DNA of 64,000 nucleotides from Terrimicrobiaceae bacterium. GTDB lineage: Bacteria; Verrucomicrobiota; Verrucomicrobiia; Chthoniobacterales; Terrimicrobiaceae. The DNA is taken from assembly GCA_018402345.1 (NCBI GenBank), contig JAGYIV010000008.1:682001-746000 (forward strand), read 5' to 3'. The notes under the pieces are model-generated. The model was not told where the DNA came from. It saw only the letters and a list, made by a program, of their open reading frames with translations, and searched no databases. Every line of letters starts with the position of its first letter. The first letter of the stretch is position 1. Of the stretch, positions 46,166 through 54,612 are shown in pieces. Both the position numbers and the translations under genes were made by a program.

Positions 46166-47349
46166 GATTCTTTCTCCCCGCCGCCGCTGCCCTGCTCCAA
46201 CATGCGGACCCGCGCATCGGCGCGCGGCAAATTGATCGTGAGAGTAAGCCCCCGGCCGTGTGCGCTTTCAAGCACCACCTCGCCCCCGTGCGCACGCACG
46301 ATCCGCCGCACAATAAGCAAGCCCAGCCCGTTCCCGTCCGTCTTCGTCGTGAAATACGGCTCGAAAATCCGCGTGATGTTTTCCGGCGCGATCCCGCCGC
46401 CGGTGTCCGCGAACACAACACTCACATGCGTCGGATCGACGCTCGTCTCGATGCGCAGGATGCCCCCGGTCTTCATCGCCTGGAACGCATTCCGGCAAAT
46501 GTTGTAGAACGCCTGCTTGATCTGCTCGCGGTCGAGCTGCAACAGCGGCGAATTCCTCGCCAGCCGCTGCTCGACAAGAATGTCGCGGTCCTGGATCTCC
46601 GCCTGCAAAAACTCCAGCACTTCCTTGAGGATGGCATTGATGTCCTCCGGCGCGAGCTGGATGGGTTGCGGACGGATCGCCCGCAGGAACTGCGTGATGA
46701 TATTGTCCAACCGCGCCACCTCCCCGCGGGCGATCGAAACCGACTCCTCGAGCTGGGCGCGCATCTTGGGCGGCACCTTTCCGAGGGTTCTCTGCATGAG
46801 CTGGAGATGGATGTTCAGCGAATTCAGCGGATTTCCAATCTCGTGAGCGACCCCCGCCGCCAGCATCGTCAACGCCGAAAAGCGCTCTACCTCGATCGTC
46901 TCCTGCGTGGCCCGGTGGTCTTGGGTGATGTCGCGCAGGATCACCGCACGCCCCACCGCCTCCGGTGTTTTTCCTTTCGGCTCGTCGCTCATCAACGGCA
47001 CCACGTAAAAATTCAGCAAGCGGTTCTCGGGATAGAACACCTCCAAGTCCCGGCTCACCACATCGCCGAGGGGACCGCTGAGCGATTCCCAGTCGATTCC
47101 ACGGACCACCTCCGCCAGCGGACGCCCAAGGCTCCCGTCCGACTCGATCCCGAAAAATCCGCACGCCGCCCGGTTCAAATACAAGATGCGCCCGTCCTTG
47201 TCCGTCACCACGACCCCCTCGAGGATCGCGTTGAAGATTGTTTCCAGAAAGCCCTTCTCGCGGGCGATCTCCACGAGATAGTTCTGGACCTCGCCCGGTT
47301 GCACCAACGGGAGGCGTTCGATCAACTTGTCGAGGAATCCACGTTTCAT
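46162..47349 (-). CDS. PAS-domain sensor histidine kinase (NtrB-like)
   Basis: Cytoplasmic two-component kinase, 395 residues, no transmembrane segments. A PAS domain (about 38-150: ILEGVVVTDKDGRILYLNRA, AVILRDITQDHRA) precedes the HisKA dimerisation domain with phospho-acceptor His (LAAGVAHEIGNPLNSLNIHL). The HATPase domain has an N box (FYNICRNAFQAM), G1 (FADTGGGIAP) and G2 (TDGNGLGLLIVRRIV). This build matches NtrB-type kinases that pair with sigma-54 regulators. No response regulator is adjacent. It overlaps the MDR gene upstream and the DUF5069-like gene downstream by four bases each. Confidence 0.9.
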   Translation of the reverse strand: MKRGFLDKLIERLPLVQPGEVQNYLVEIAREKGFLETIFNAILEGVVVTDKDGRILYLNRAACGFFGIESDGSLGRPLAEVVRGIDWESLSGPLGDVVSRDLEVFYPENRLLNFYVVPLMSDEPKGKTPEAVGRAVILRDITQDHRATQETIEVERFSALTMLAAGVAHEIGNPLNSLNIHLQLMQRTLGKVPPKMRAQLEESVSIARGEVARLDNIITQFLRAIRPQPIQLAPEDINAILKEVLEFLQAEIQDRDILVEQRLARNSPLLQLDREQIKQAFYNICRNAFQAMKTGGILRIETSVDPTHVSVVFADTGGGIAPENITRIFEPYFTTKTDGNGLGLLIVRRIVRAHGGEVVLESAHGRGLTLTINLPRADARVRMLEQGSGGGEKES

Positions 47350-48377
47350 GGCGCGATCCTTCCATCGGCAACCGATCCGGCACACGACAAATCAAGCATC
47401 ACCTTCCCGCCAACTCCGCCTGAGGCGGCCGCAGCCAGCGCATCCGCAACTTCGGTCAGCGGATAAATCCGGCCCACCGGTGTGGAAAAAACTCCTGTGC
47501 GCAGCAACCCGGCGAGCTTTTCATAAAGCGCACGGACCTCAGGCAACGGAGCCGACTCGCGCCAGCGACGCAACCAGAATCCCCGGAACTCCAACCCGCG
47601 AAAGATCAGCAAGCCGTTCGGGACTTTCAACGGCTGACGCCCCATCCCCCCGTATGTCACGTGCACTCCGCCGTCCGCCAAGGCGTTCGCAAGATTCAAC
47701 GCGCTCGCCCCGCCCACCGCGTTCAACGCCAACGCCGGACGCTTTCCCCCGCACAACGTTTCCACACCTGCTCTCAAATCTAACTCCTCGGTCACCACCA
47801 CATCTGCCCCAAGTCCCAGGAGTTCCTCGACCAATTCCTCCCGTCTCACCACATTCAGCGTGCGTAGTCCCAGTTGCCGAGCGAATCCGATCACTGCCCG
47901 TCCGACACCCGAATTCGCCGCGTTCTGCACGACCCAATCGCCCGATGCGAGCGATCGGAACCCATGAAGCATCAGCCAAGCCGTCGCGGGATTCACCCCG
48001 AGCATCGCCGCCTGAACAGGGTCAATCCCCTCCGGCAACCGCACCAACGCCTCCGCGGAAACCACCATTTCAGAAGTCCATGTGCCTCCGCATAACGGCA
48101 TGACCATGTCGCCCTCGTCGAGCCCGGTCCCTTCACCCGCATCCAACACCACCCCGCACCCCTCGTTACCGATCGTCGTCGGCAACTCCGGCAACTCGCC
48201 GTAGGTCCCATGGATCACATTCAAATCCGCCGGATTCATAGGAGCAAAAAGCATCCCCACACGCACCTCCCCAGGCGCTAACGTCCTAGATGGAAACTTC
48301 TCCACACGAAGCGCCGAGGCATCCCCACCGAACGCCTGCAACTGACACCTCACCCCCTGTAATTCACGCCCACCCAT
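47346..48377 (-). CDS. Zinc-independent MDR-family NAD(P)H oxidoreductase (quinone/enoyl-CoA reductase-like)
   Basis: Medium-chain dehydrogenase/reductase, 343 residues. Visible: catalytic-fold N-terminus with MLFAPMNPADLNVIHGTYGE and TIGNEGCGVVLDAGEG, and a Rossmann domain with WVVQNAANSGVGRAVIGFAR. The pattern around NPADLN and NAANSGVGR is that of mitochondrial trans-2-enoyl-CoA reductase (ETR1/MECR) relatives. No structural zinc cysteines are evident. The ATG at 48377 is chosen because AAAGGGG lies 7 bases upstream. The stop overlaps the kinase start (ATGA). Substrate not established. Confidence 0.82.
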   Translation of the reverse strand: MGGRELQGVRCQLQAFGGDASALRVEKFPSRTLAPGEVRVGMLFAPMNPADLNVIHGTYGELPELPTTIGNEGCGVVLDAGEGTGLDEGDMVMPLCGGTWTSEMVVSAEALVRLPEGIDPVQAAMLGVNPATAWLMLHGFRSLASGDWVVQNAANSGVGRAVIGFARQLGLRTLNVVRREELVEELLGLGADVVVTEELDLRAGVETLCGGKRPALALNAVGGASALNLANALADGGVHVTYGGMGRQPLKVPNGLLIFRGLEFRGFWLRRWRESAPLPEVRALYEKLAGLLRTGVFSTPVGRIYPLTEVADALAAAASGGVGGKVMLDLSCAGSVADGRIAP

Positions 48378-48575
48378 TCCCGGCCCCTTTCTCAAAACCA
48401 ATCACCTCAACAGAAATCGCCATCACCCTCAACATGCCCCCTCTCCTCCCCGTTGTCGATAAAAGCACAACCGCCCGCCGACCGGCCCCCCGCTGGGCGC
48501 GCTTGGTCGCCGCTGATTTCTTGAAGTTCCAGCTTGCAGTCGATCCCAAAACCCCTAACATTTCCGTTCCATCTC

Positions 48576-48656
48576 GCTCGGGTGGTGAAATGGCAGACAC
48601 GTGCGTTTGAGGGGCGCATGCCGCAAGGCATGGGGGTTCGAGTCCCCCCCCGAGCA
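48576..48656 (+). tRNA. tRNA-Leu (anticodon GAG)
   Basis: Class II tRNA. Acceptor arms GCTCGGG (48576-48582) and CCCGAGC (48649-48655) pair fully, with A as discriminator. The anticodon stem TGCGT/GCGCA encloses loop TTGAGGG with anticodon GAG. A long variable arm (ATGCC-GCAA-GGCAT) and T arm GGGGG-TTCGAGT-CCCCC follow. CCA is not encoded. Confidence 0.93.
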
Positions 48657-48817
48657 GTTTCCCTCCCTCCCCCAATCTTTTCTCAACCTCATCTCGAACC
48701 CATGGACTGGCGATTAGCTTCCAGCCTTGTTTTGCGGCTGTATCAAGAATGGCTCTTGATGCTCCTGATTTGGAACGACAGGCGGAAAGAAGGACACTTG
48801 TATCCTCAGACTCTCAC
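48657..48817 (-). pseudogene. Fragment of a PIN-domain toxin gene truncated at tRNA-Leu
   Basis: Read on the minus strand, a GTG at 48817 overlaps the antitoxin-like stop (GTGA). After a small frame change near 48805 comes a typical PIN-domain beginning: DTSVLLSACRSKSGASRAIL, then DTAAKQGWKLIASPWVRDEV and EKRLGEGG. The first conserved PIN Asp is present. The reading frame then runs into the 3' end of tRNA-Leu, so the rest of the nuclease domain (usually about 130 residues) is missing. Non-functional remnant. Confidence 0.6.
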
Positions 48818-49002
48818 GATCCCGCGAGAAATTTTCTGTAGCCCTCTTCGTCATCAGCAACCCACCTGTCGATAGTTTCCTTGGGAATGTCGCAGACAGG
48901 AGGAAGTTCAGCCTCAGAACCGCGAAGGCGGGTCAGAAGGAAAGCGACAAGCTCTTTCTTCTCCTCAACGGGAAGAACATCGGCGGCTTCTTCAATTTCC
49001 AA
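48814..49002 (-). CDS. Antitoxin-like small protein, probably an orphan
   Basis: A 62-residue acidic protein beginning EIEEAADVLPVEEKKELVAF and ending WVADDEEGYRKFLAGS. This matches the style of short antitoxins found in front of PIN toxins (a helix with LPVEEKKEL, then an acidic toxin-wrapping tail). No ATG is available: the best start is a TTG at 49002, and a stop codon lies 24 bases upstream of it, so the gene may have lost its original start. It overlaps the start of the truncated PIN gene, as in intact vapBC-like operons. Confidence 0.5.
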   Translation of the reverse strand: MEIEEAADVLPVEEKKELVAFLLTRLRGSEAELPPVCDIPKETIDRWVADDEEGYRKFLAGS

Positions 49003-49276
49003 GAGCGAAGTCCTATCGAAATTTTACTCCCGTAATTTCCAGTTGCAAGAATCGCATCATCCTTGGCGATGCCGATAAAATCTAGCTCTGCCAGTAAATA
49101 GGGTGTTCCCGCATATCACAACCGACATCATTTTTATCAATGCCTCCAAAATACGCTCTGGTGCTGGTTTTTCTACAGTCCTCAGATTTCTTGGCACCTT
49201 GGAAAAAACAGGGGTCCAAAATAAAGCCGCGGCAACGACACGAATCTTATTTCTGCAGATGTTTGCTTCCCCGCTG
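49003..49276. other. Gene-poor AT-richer spacer
   Basis: Lower GC than the neighbouring genes and no convincing coding region. A short plus-strand frame beginning at 49103 has no family features. No repeats or att-like duplication of the tRNA 3' end were spotted by eye. Together with the toxin-antitoxin remnant it looks like the residue of a small island next to tRNA-Leu. Confidence 0.4.
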
Positions 49277-49314
49277 AAAACAGAAGCGGCGGGGGATCAC
49301 AGCTCCCCCACCGC
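49277..49314 (-). terminator. Rho-independent terminator of amtB-glnB
   Basis: On the minus strand GCGGTGGGGGA (49314-49304) pairs with TCCCCCGCCGC (49296-49286) around a 7-base loop, followed by TTCTGTTTT. It lies 34 bases after the glnB stop and in the correct orientation. Confidence 0.85.
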
Positions 49315-49347
49315 TTGGCAGTTAGACCAACCAGTCTGTTTTTTGCC

Positions 49348-49764
<417 letters not shown>

Positions 49765-51219
49765 TTACTTGTTGGGCACGAAGTTCGGGTAGGCTTCCTG
49801 GCCATGCTCCCCGATATCGAGGCCTTCCTCTTCCTCCTCGGCACTGACGCGGAGACCGATGGTGGCTTTGATGGCACCGAAGATGATGAGCGAGACGATG
49901 AAGGCGAACCCGCAGACCGCCAGCGTTCCGATCAACTGTGTCACGAAGCTCAATTCGGCATTGCCGCCATTGAGGAACCCGATGCCGACAGCGATCGTGC
50001 CCCAGATGCCACACACTCCATGGACGGAGATCGCGCCAACAGGGTCGTCAATCTTGATCTTGTCAAAAAAGAGGATCGAGAAAACCACTAGGACGCCCGA
50101 GATCAGCCCGATGATGACCGCCCCGAGAAGAGTCACCGAATCCGCTCCGGCGGTAATGCCAACCAAGCCGGCGAGAATTCCGTTTAAGGACATCGAGAGG
50201 TCGGGTTTTTTAAGTAAAAGCCAACCGGTGAAGATGGTGGCAATTCCACCGGCTGAAGCGGCGACCGCTGTTGTCACGAAGACAAATGAAACCGCCTCGG
50301 GATTTGCGCTTAGCACAGAGCCACCATTGAACCCAAACCAGCCGAAGAAGAGGAGAAAGACACCGATCGTGGCCAACGGCATGCTGTGACCAAGGATGGG
50401 CTTGATTCTTCCATCGGCAAGATACTTCCCGGCGCGTGGCCCGAGCACAATGACAGCGGCAAGCGCGGCAAAGCCTCCGAATCCGTGGACGAGCGAGGAT
50501 CCGGCGAAATCATAGAAACCCATCTGGTCGAGCCAGCCGCCGCCCCATTTCCAAGAACCGGTGATCGGATAGATGAGACCGACAAGCACGGTGGCGCCCA
50601 GCATGAAGGATGGCAACTTGATGCGCTCCGCGACCGCACCGGAGACAATCGTGGCCGCGGTGGCCGCGAACATGGCCTGGAAAATAAAGTCCGTGTAACC
50701 TGTCATACAAAGACTGGTGCCTCCGTAAGAGAAGTCAGTGTTTCCGTAAGCGGCCATGGTGACTGGCGAACCCAAGGCGAAGTAGCCGTTGAAGTCCCCC
50801 GGATACATCGCATTGAAGCCGTAGACCAAGTAGACGAGAATGCCCATGCAGATGATGAACACGTTTTTGAACAAAATGTTCGTCGTGTTCTTGGACTGCG
50901 TCAGACCGGTCTCGAGCGTTGCAAAGCCCAAGTGCATCATGAATACCAGCCCGGCAGCGATCAGAATCCAAAGGTTGCTGATCGTGAAGAAATCGAACGT
51001 CGTCCCGTATTTCTTCGCCATTTCGAGGTAGTCCTCATCGGGCTCCGCGGGACCGGAGGGCTTTTCATCGCCTGCCGCCTCTTCGGCGACGACGACTGCC
51101 GTGGTCTCGACCACGGTGGTTGACGACTCTTGGGCTTGCGCCGGAGTCCCGATGAACAGACCGCCCGCAAGCAGTGCGATTGCGGCGATCCCCGACAGGA
51201 TGGATGTGTGTTTTTTCAT
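49765..51219 (-). CDS. amtB: Ammonium transporter
   Basis: Amt/Rh family ammonium channel in the inner membrane; 484 residues. A signal peptide (SGIAAIALLAGGLFIGTPAQA) is followed by an acidic, Thr/Val/Glu-rich periplasmic extension of about 45 residues, then 11 predicted helices starting LWILIAAGLVFMMHLGFATL. Pore hallmarks: SLVHGFGGFAALAA and VHGVCGIWGT (the two pore histidines), and GSWKWGGGWL. It heads the amtB-glnB operon and has a sigma-54-type promoter upstream, so induction under nitrogen limitation is expected. Confidence 0.95.
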   Translation of the reverse strand: MKKHTSILSGIAAIALLAGGLFIGTPAQAQESSTTVVETTAVVVAEEAAGDEKPSGPAEPDEDYLEMAKKYGTTFDFFTISNLWILIAAGLVFMMHLGFATLETGLTQSKNTTNILFKNVFIICMGILVYLVYGFNAMYPGDFNGYFALGSPVTMAAYGNTDFSYGGTSLCMTGYTDFIFQAMFAATAATIVSGAVAERIKLPSFMLGATVLVGLIYPITGSWKWGGGWLDQMGFYDFAGSSLVHGFGGFAALAAVIVLGPRAGKYLADGRIKPILGHSMPLATIGVFLLFFGWFGFNGGSVLSANPEAVSFVFVTTAVAASAGGIATIFTGWLLLKKPDLSMSLNGILAGLVGITAGADSVTLLGAVIIGLISGVLVVFSILFFDKIKIDDPVGAISVHGVCGIWGTIAVGIGFLNGGNAELSFVTQLIGTLAVCGFAFIVSLIIFGAIKATIGLRVSAEEEEEGLDIGEHGQEAYPNFVPNK

Positions 51220-51264
51220 TGAGTTTGGTTTTTTGACCGACCGATGCCGGTCGCGAGTGCCATT

Positions 51265-51283
51265 AAGCAATCGCCATGCCAAG
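51265..51283 (-). promoter_or_regulatory. Sigma-54 (RpoN) promoter of amtB-glnB
   Basis: On the minus strand TTGGCATGGCGATTGCTT matches the -24/-12 consensus TGGCAC-N5-TTGC, with one change (T for C at the last base of the -24 box) and the invariant GG and GC 10 bases apart. The expected start site is near 51255, about 36 bases before the amtB ATG. Activation would need an NtrC-type regulator, which is not in the window. Confidence 0.75.
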
Positions 51284-51474
51284 CTGTCCCTCCTTGGGCA
51301 GAGCCTGAAATCAGGCCTGAGAAAAATCGAACAATCGCCAATGGCCTGCATTTTTTTGACCACAAGTGCATGCCAAGATTGCAGCGAAAAGGAACGTAAG
51401 GCCCGCCGCAGATTCAAGGCGGGAACGCTCGGAAGACCTCTGGAACAGGGTTCGCAGGCGGATCGATCCGCGAG

Positions 51475-52128
51475 CTACCCTTGATTGGCTTGAATGCCGA
51501 GGGCTTGAAGGAGTTCGGGATTGATTGTGCCGGTGACCCCAAGGCCGTTTTGTTGTTGGTAGGCTTCGATGGCCGCTCGGCAGGAGGAAATCTGGCCGTT
51601 CACCGGGCCTTCATAGAGCCCGAGTTGCTGGAGGGCGACCTGCACAGCGGTCTCGACCGGGTAGGTCGCGTAAACGGGATAGTTCAAATACACGGGCTGC
51701 GTGACCACCGACCATCCGACCCATGGCCCGAACGGAACGGCGTAGGCGACAAAGGGATCGCAGTCCACCGCGACATAGCCACCGTTGCGCCAGATGTAGC
51801 CGTTGCGGTAGCCATCGGGACCCGCCACATTGGCGTCGTAGTCTTTTCCACTCGACGTGCGGACATTCACATTGTCCTCGTCGTCGCCGTCGGGGCGGAC
51901 GCGCACGTTGGCGGAGCCGTTGTCATCATCCACGCGAAAATCGTCGTTTCCCTCGCGCTGGATGTTCACATCGTCGCGCTGCTCGTCGTTGAAGCGCGGA
52001 GCCTCTTCACGAAAACCTCCACCTTCGAAGCCTCCGCCGTGAAAACCTCCGCCTCCGCCTCCACCACCCCGGGCGTGGAGTTCATGGATTGCAACAACGA
52101 GGAGAAGGGCAGGCAGGAGGAATTTCAT
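51475..52128 (-). CDS. Secreted Gly-rich protein with C-terminal peptidoglycan-binding domain
   Basis: A 217-residue exported protein. Signal peptide MKFLLPALLLVVAIHELHA, then a Gly-rich run (GGGGGGGGFHGGGFEGGGF), an acidic Asp/Asn-rich middle (about 50-100), a Tyr/Pro/Val-rich stretch around YIWRNGGYVAVDCDPFVAYA, and a C-terminal peptidoglycan-binding (PG_binding_1-like) domain with VALQQLGLYEGPVNGQISSC, IEAYQQQNGLGVTGTINPEL and LLQALGI. Likely a periplasmic or envelope protein that attaches to the wall. It is 13 bases downstream... of no gene on its own strand except cysI (ends at its start side), so it may be transcribed behind cysI's reading direction; its own role is unknown. Confidence 0.7.
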   Translation of the reverse strand: MKFLLPALLLVVAIHELHARGGGGGGGGFHGGGFEGGGFREEAPRFNDEQRDDVNIQREGNDDFRVDDDNGSANVRVRPDGDDEDNVNVRTSSGKDYDANVAGPDGYRNGYIWRNGGYVAVDCDPFVAYAVPFGPWVGWSVVTQPVYLNYPVYATYPVETAVQVALQQLGLYEGPVNGQISSCRAAIEAYQQQNGLGVTGTINPELLQALGIQANQG

Positions 52129-52141
52129 GGACGTTGTTTTT

Positions 52142-53857
52142 TTATGCGGCGGCGGGTGTTCCGACACTGTGGAACGTGGCGTCCGCAGGCAGAACGACAC
52201 GGTCGCAAAAATCGCCAAAGCCCTCGGATTCGCTGCGCTCGAGGGCGTAGCGCTTGATGATGGGGCGGAGCATCTCAACCGCGTTGTCGATCGTGGTGCT
52301 TGGCGAGAAAAGGCGGTTCAAGCGGGTGCCGTCGTAGCGGGCGCCGAGATAGAGCGCGTATTTGCTCGGCGCCTTGCCGACAAACCCGATCTCGCCGAGA
52401 TAGGGCCGGGCGCAACCGTTCGGGCAACCGGTGATGCGAATGCTGATCGCGTCATGGCGGAGGCCGTTTTCATCGAGGACAGCTTCGAATTTTTCCAGCA
52501 CCTCGGGAAGGATGCGCTCGCTCTCGGCCAGCGCGAGGCCACATGTGGGAAGGGCGACGCAGGAGAGGGCGTTGAGGCGCAGGCCGGACCGCTCGTTTTC
52601 CTTGTCGAGGCCGTGCTTGGCGAGGATCGCCTCGATGCGGGGTTTCATGTCGGGAGTGACTCCCGAGATGGTGAGATTCTGTGATGGCGTGAGGCGGAAG
52701 TCGCCGGTGTGAATCTCCGCGATCTCGCGCAGGGCCGTCTTCATCGGCCATCCCTCCTTGTCGACAATGCGGCCGCTGAGGATATGGAGGCCGTAGAACC
52801 AGTTGCCATCGGCGCAGGCGTGCCAGCCGAACGGATCCTGAATAGTGCTGAAGGAAAACGGACGGGCGGGCGCGAAGGTGACGCCAGAGCGTTTCTCAAC
52901 CTCTCCCTTGAACCACTCGATGCCGCGGTCCTGAATGGTGTATTTGAGCCGTGCATGCTTGCGGTTCGTGCGGTCGCCGAAGTCGCGTTGTGTGGTGAGA
53001 ACCGCTTCTCCGACATTGTTCACTTGATCGGGAGCGATGAATCCGAGGACATCCGCCAGACGGGGAAAGGTCTCGGCGTTTCCATGGCTCATGCCTAGCC
53101 CGCCACCGACGGTGACATTGTAGCCGACGAGCTTGCCGTGCTCGACGATGGCGATGTAGCCGAGGTCTTGGGAAAAAATATCCACGTCGTTCGAGGGTGG
53201 CAGCACAAACCCGGTCTTGAACTTGCGGGGGAGGTAGGTGTCGCCATACATCGGCTCGTTTTCGGGCTCGCCACCGGCGACGAGTTCCTCGTCGAGGTAG
53301 ATTTCATGATAAGCGCGGGTCTTCGGCAGGGCGAATTCGCTCCACGCCTTGGCGTGGTCGTAGACCTGTTGGGCGGCCGCGCTGCACTCGGGGTTCGGCG
53401 GCGCCATGACGTTGCGGTTCACGTCTCCACAGGCGGCGATGGAATCCAAAAGAACTTTGTGCATGCCCTTGATCAGCGGCTTCACATTTCCCTTGAGCAC
53501 GCCGTGGAATTGAAAGGTCTGCCGCGTCGTCAAGCGGAGCGAAGGGGAGGAAACGTCGCCGGCAAGCTTGTCGAGCACGAGCCACTGGTGCGGGGTCGCC
53601 TTACCGCCGGGTAGACGCACGCGGAGCATGAAGGAAAAAGCCTTTTCCTTTCCGGCTTTTTTCAATGCCACCCTCAGGTCGCGGTCGTCTTGGAGATACA
53701 ATCCGTGGAACTTCGTCAGCTGCCCGGTGCCCTCGGTGACGGCCCCGTTGGAGGTGTCGGCGAGTTCCTCGGCGATCTGGCCGCGCAGGTGGCGGGAGTC
53801 GGCTTTCAAGGGCTCGTTTGCGCTGAGTGGTTTGGGTTCCTGTGTGGCTGTGCTCAT
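52142..53857 (-). CDS. cysI: Sulfite reductase hemoprotein subunit
   Basis: Sirohaem/[4Fe-4S] enzyme reducing sulfite to sulfide in assimilation; 571 residues. It begins with LSANEPLKADSRHLRGQIAE and carries two ferredoxin-like halves: GVLKGNVKPLIKGM and RLTTRQTFQFHG in the first, and the cluster cysteines in LSCVALPTCGLALAESE and RITGCPNGCARPYLGEIGFV. The end is DRVVLPADATFHS. The architecture equals NADPH-type CysI, although electron partner cysJ is not nearby. The ATG at 53857 is the first with family similarity (MSTATQEPKPLS). The PG-binding protein gene follows after 13 bases on the same strand. Confidence 0.93.
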   Translation of the reverse strand: MSTATQEPKPLSANEPLKADSRHLRGQIAEELADTSNGAVTEGTGQLTKFHGLYLQDDRDLRVALKKAGKEKAFSFMLRVRLPGGKATPHQWLVLDKLAGDVSSPSLRLTTRQTFQFHGVLKGNVKPLIKGMHKVLLDSIAACGDVNRNVMAPPNPECSAAAQQVYDHAKAWSEFALPKTRAYHEIYLDEELVAGGEPENEPMYGDTYLPRKFKTGFVLPPSNDVDIFSQDLGYIAIVEHGKLVGYNVTVGGGLGMSHGNAETFPRLADVLGFIAPDQVNNVGEAVLTTQRDFGDRTNRKHARLKYTIQDRGIEWFKGEVEKRSGVTFAPARPFSFSTIQDPFGWHACADGNWFYGLHILSGRIVDKEGWPMKTALREIAEIHTGDFRLTPSQNLTISGVTPDMKPRIEAILAKHGLDKENERSGLRLNALSCVALPTCGLALAESERILPEVLEKFEAVLDENGLRHDAISIRITGCPNGCARPYLGEIGFVGKAPSKYALYLGARYDGTRLNRLFSPSTTIDNAVEMLRPIIKRYALERSESEGFGDFCDRVVLPADATFHSVGTPAAA

Positions 53858-53933
53858 GAATTGAAGGGAGGTAATCTTGTAGATGATGTTTCGCTGCGCA
53901 ATGCCTTTCTTGGCGTTGCAGGAATGCAAAAAC

Positions 53934-53970
53934 AAAAAAACCGCCGCTGGGTGGCCTGCGGCGGTTTTTT
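53934..53970 (-). terminator. Rho-independent terminator
   Basis: CCGCCGC (53941-53947) pairs with GCGGCGG (53958-53964), flanked by A7 and T6 that extend the stem. It lies 14 bases after the stop of the Ala/Thr-rich protein gene on the minus strand and isolates it from cysI. The symmetry makes it active in either direction. Confidence 0.9.
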
Positions 53971-53983
53971 GAAATACCAGTAG

Positions 53984-54571
53984 TTACTCTTTGGTCTTGG
54001 GCTTGACGGCGTCGACAGCCTGCCCAGCGGCCGCACCGGCGGTCTTCGCGGCGTCTGTCGTGGTCTTCACAGCGCCTTCCGTGGCGGAAACGCCCGTGGC
54101 TGTGGTGTCGGAAGCGGCTCCCAGTCCTGTCTCGACGGCGTCGGCCGCTGTTTTCAGGGTGCCTCCAACGGCTGCGCCGGTGGTTTTGAGTGTGCCCTCA
54201 ACGGCGGTCCCAACGGCTTGCGTGGCCCCTTTGACAGGGTTTTTGTTCACTGCCGCCTTGCCGGTTTCCACAACGGTGTTAACGGCGGACTTGGCGGTGT
54301 TTACCGCAGTGCCTGCAGCCGATCCGGCTGTGGCAGCGGTGCCAGCGGCGGCATTGGCGGCTGTGGCACCGACATTCTTCGCGGTGGTTTTGGCCGTGTT
54401 GACAGCAGAGGAGCCAGTGGCCTTGGCTTGTGAAGCGGTTTTGTTCGATGGGGCCGGGGAGGCGGCAGCAACTGGAGACGGCGAGGGGGCCGCAGCCTCC
54501 TTCTTGGCGCCGGCATGAGCGGCTGTTGCGAGTGCGAGTGTGGTGACGCAGAGGAGTGTGGTTGTTTTCAT
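53984..54571 (-). CDS. Secreted Ala/Thr-rich LEA-like repeat protein
   Basis: A 195-residue low-complexity protein. A signal peptide (MKTTTLLCVTTLALATAAHA) is followed by an Ala/Pro/Ser-rich spacer and then degenerate repeats of about 11 residues rich in Ala, Thr, Gly, Val and Lys (for example AGTAVNTAKSAVNTVVETGK, and GAAVGGTLKTAADAVETGLG). The pattern resembles LEA_4/desiccation-type amphipathic helices. Extracytoplasmic and possibly stress-protective (inference). The composition makes homology assignment unreliable. It has its own terminator and is divergent from birA. Confidence 0.65.
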   Translation of the reverse strand: MKTTTLLCVTTLALATAAHAGAKKEAAAPSPSPVAAASPAPSNKTASQAKATGSSAVNTAKTTAKNVGATAANAAAGTAATAGSAAGTAVNTAKSAVNTVVETGKAAVNKNPVKGATQAVGTAVEGTLKTTGAAVGGTLKTAADAVETGLGAASDTTATGVSATEGAVKTTTDAAKTAGAAAGQAVDAVKPKTKE

Positions 54572-54612
54572 AATGGGTTTTATCTGAACGGCCGTTCTGA
54601 CAAATTCCGGCG

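Noticed and set aside
53883-53972. A 29-residue plus-strand frame behind a perfect-looking AAGGGAGGTAAT Shine-Dalgarno sequence
   Set aside because: It ends inside the stem of a strong terminator, has no features, and occupies the leader region of cysI on the other strand; probably coincidence.
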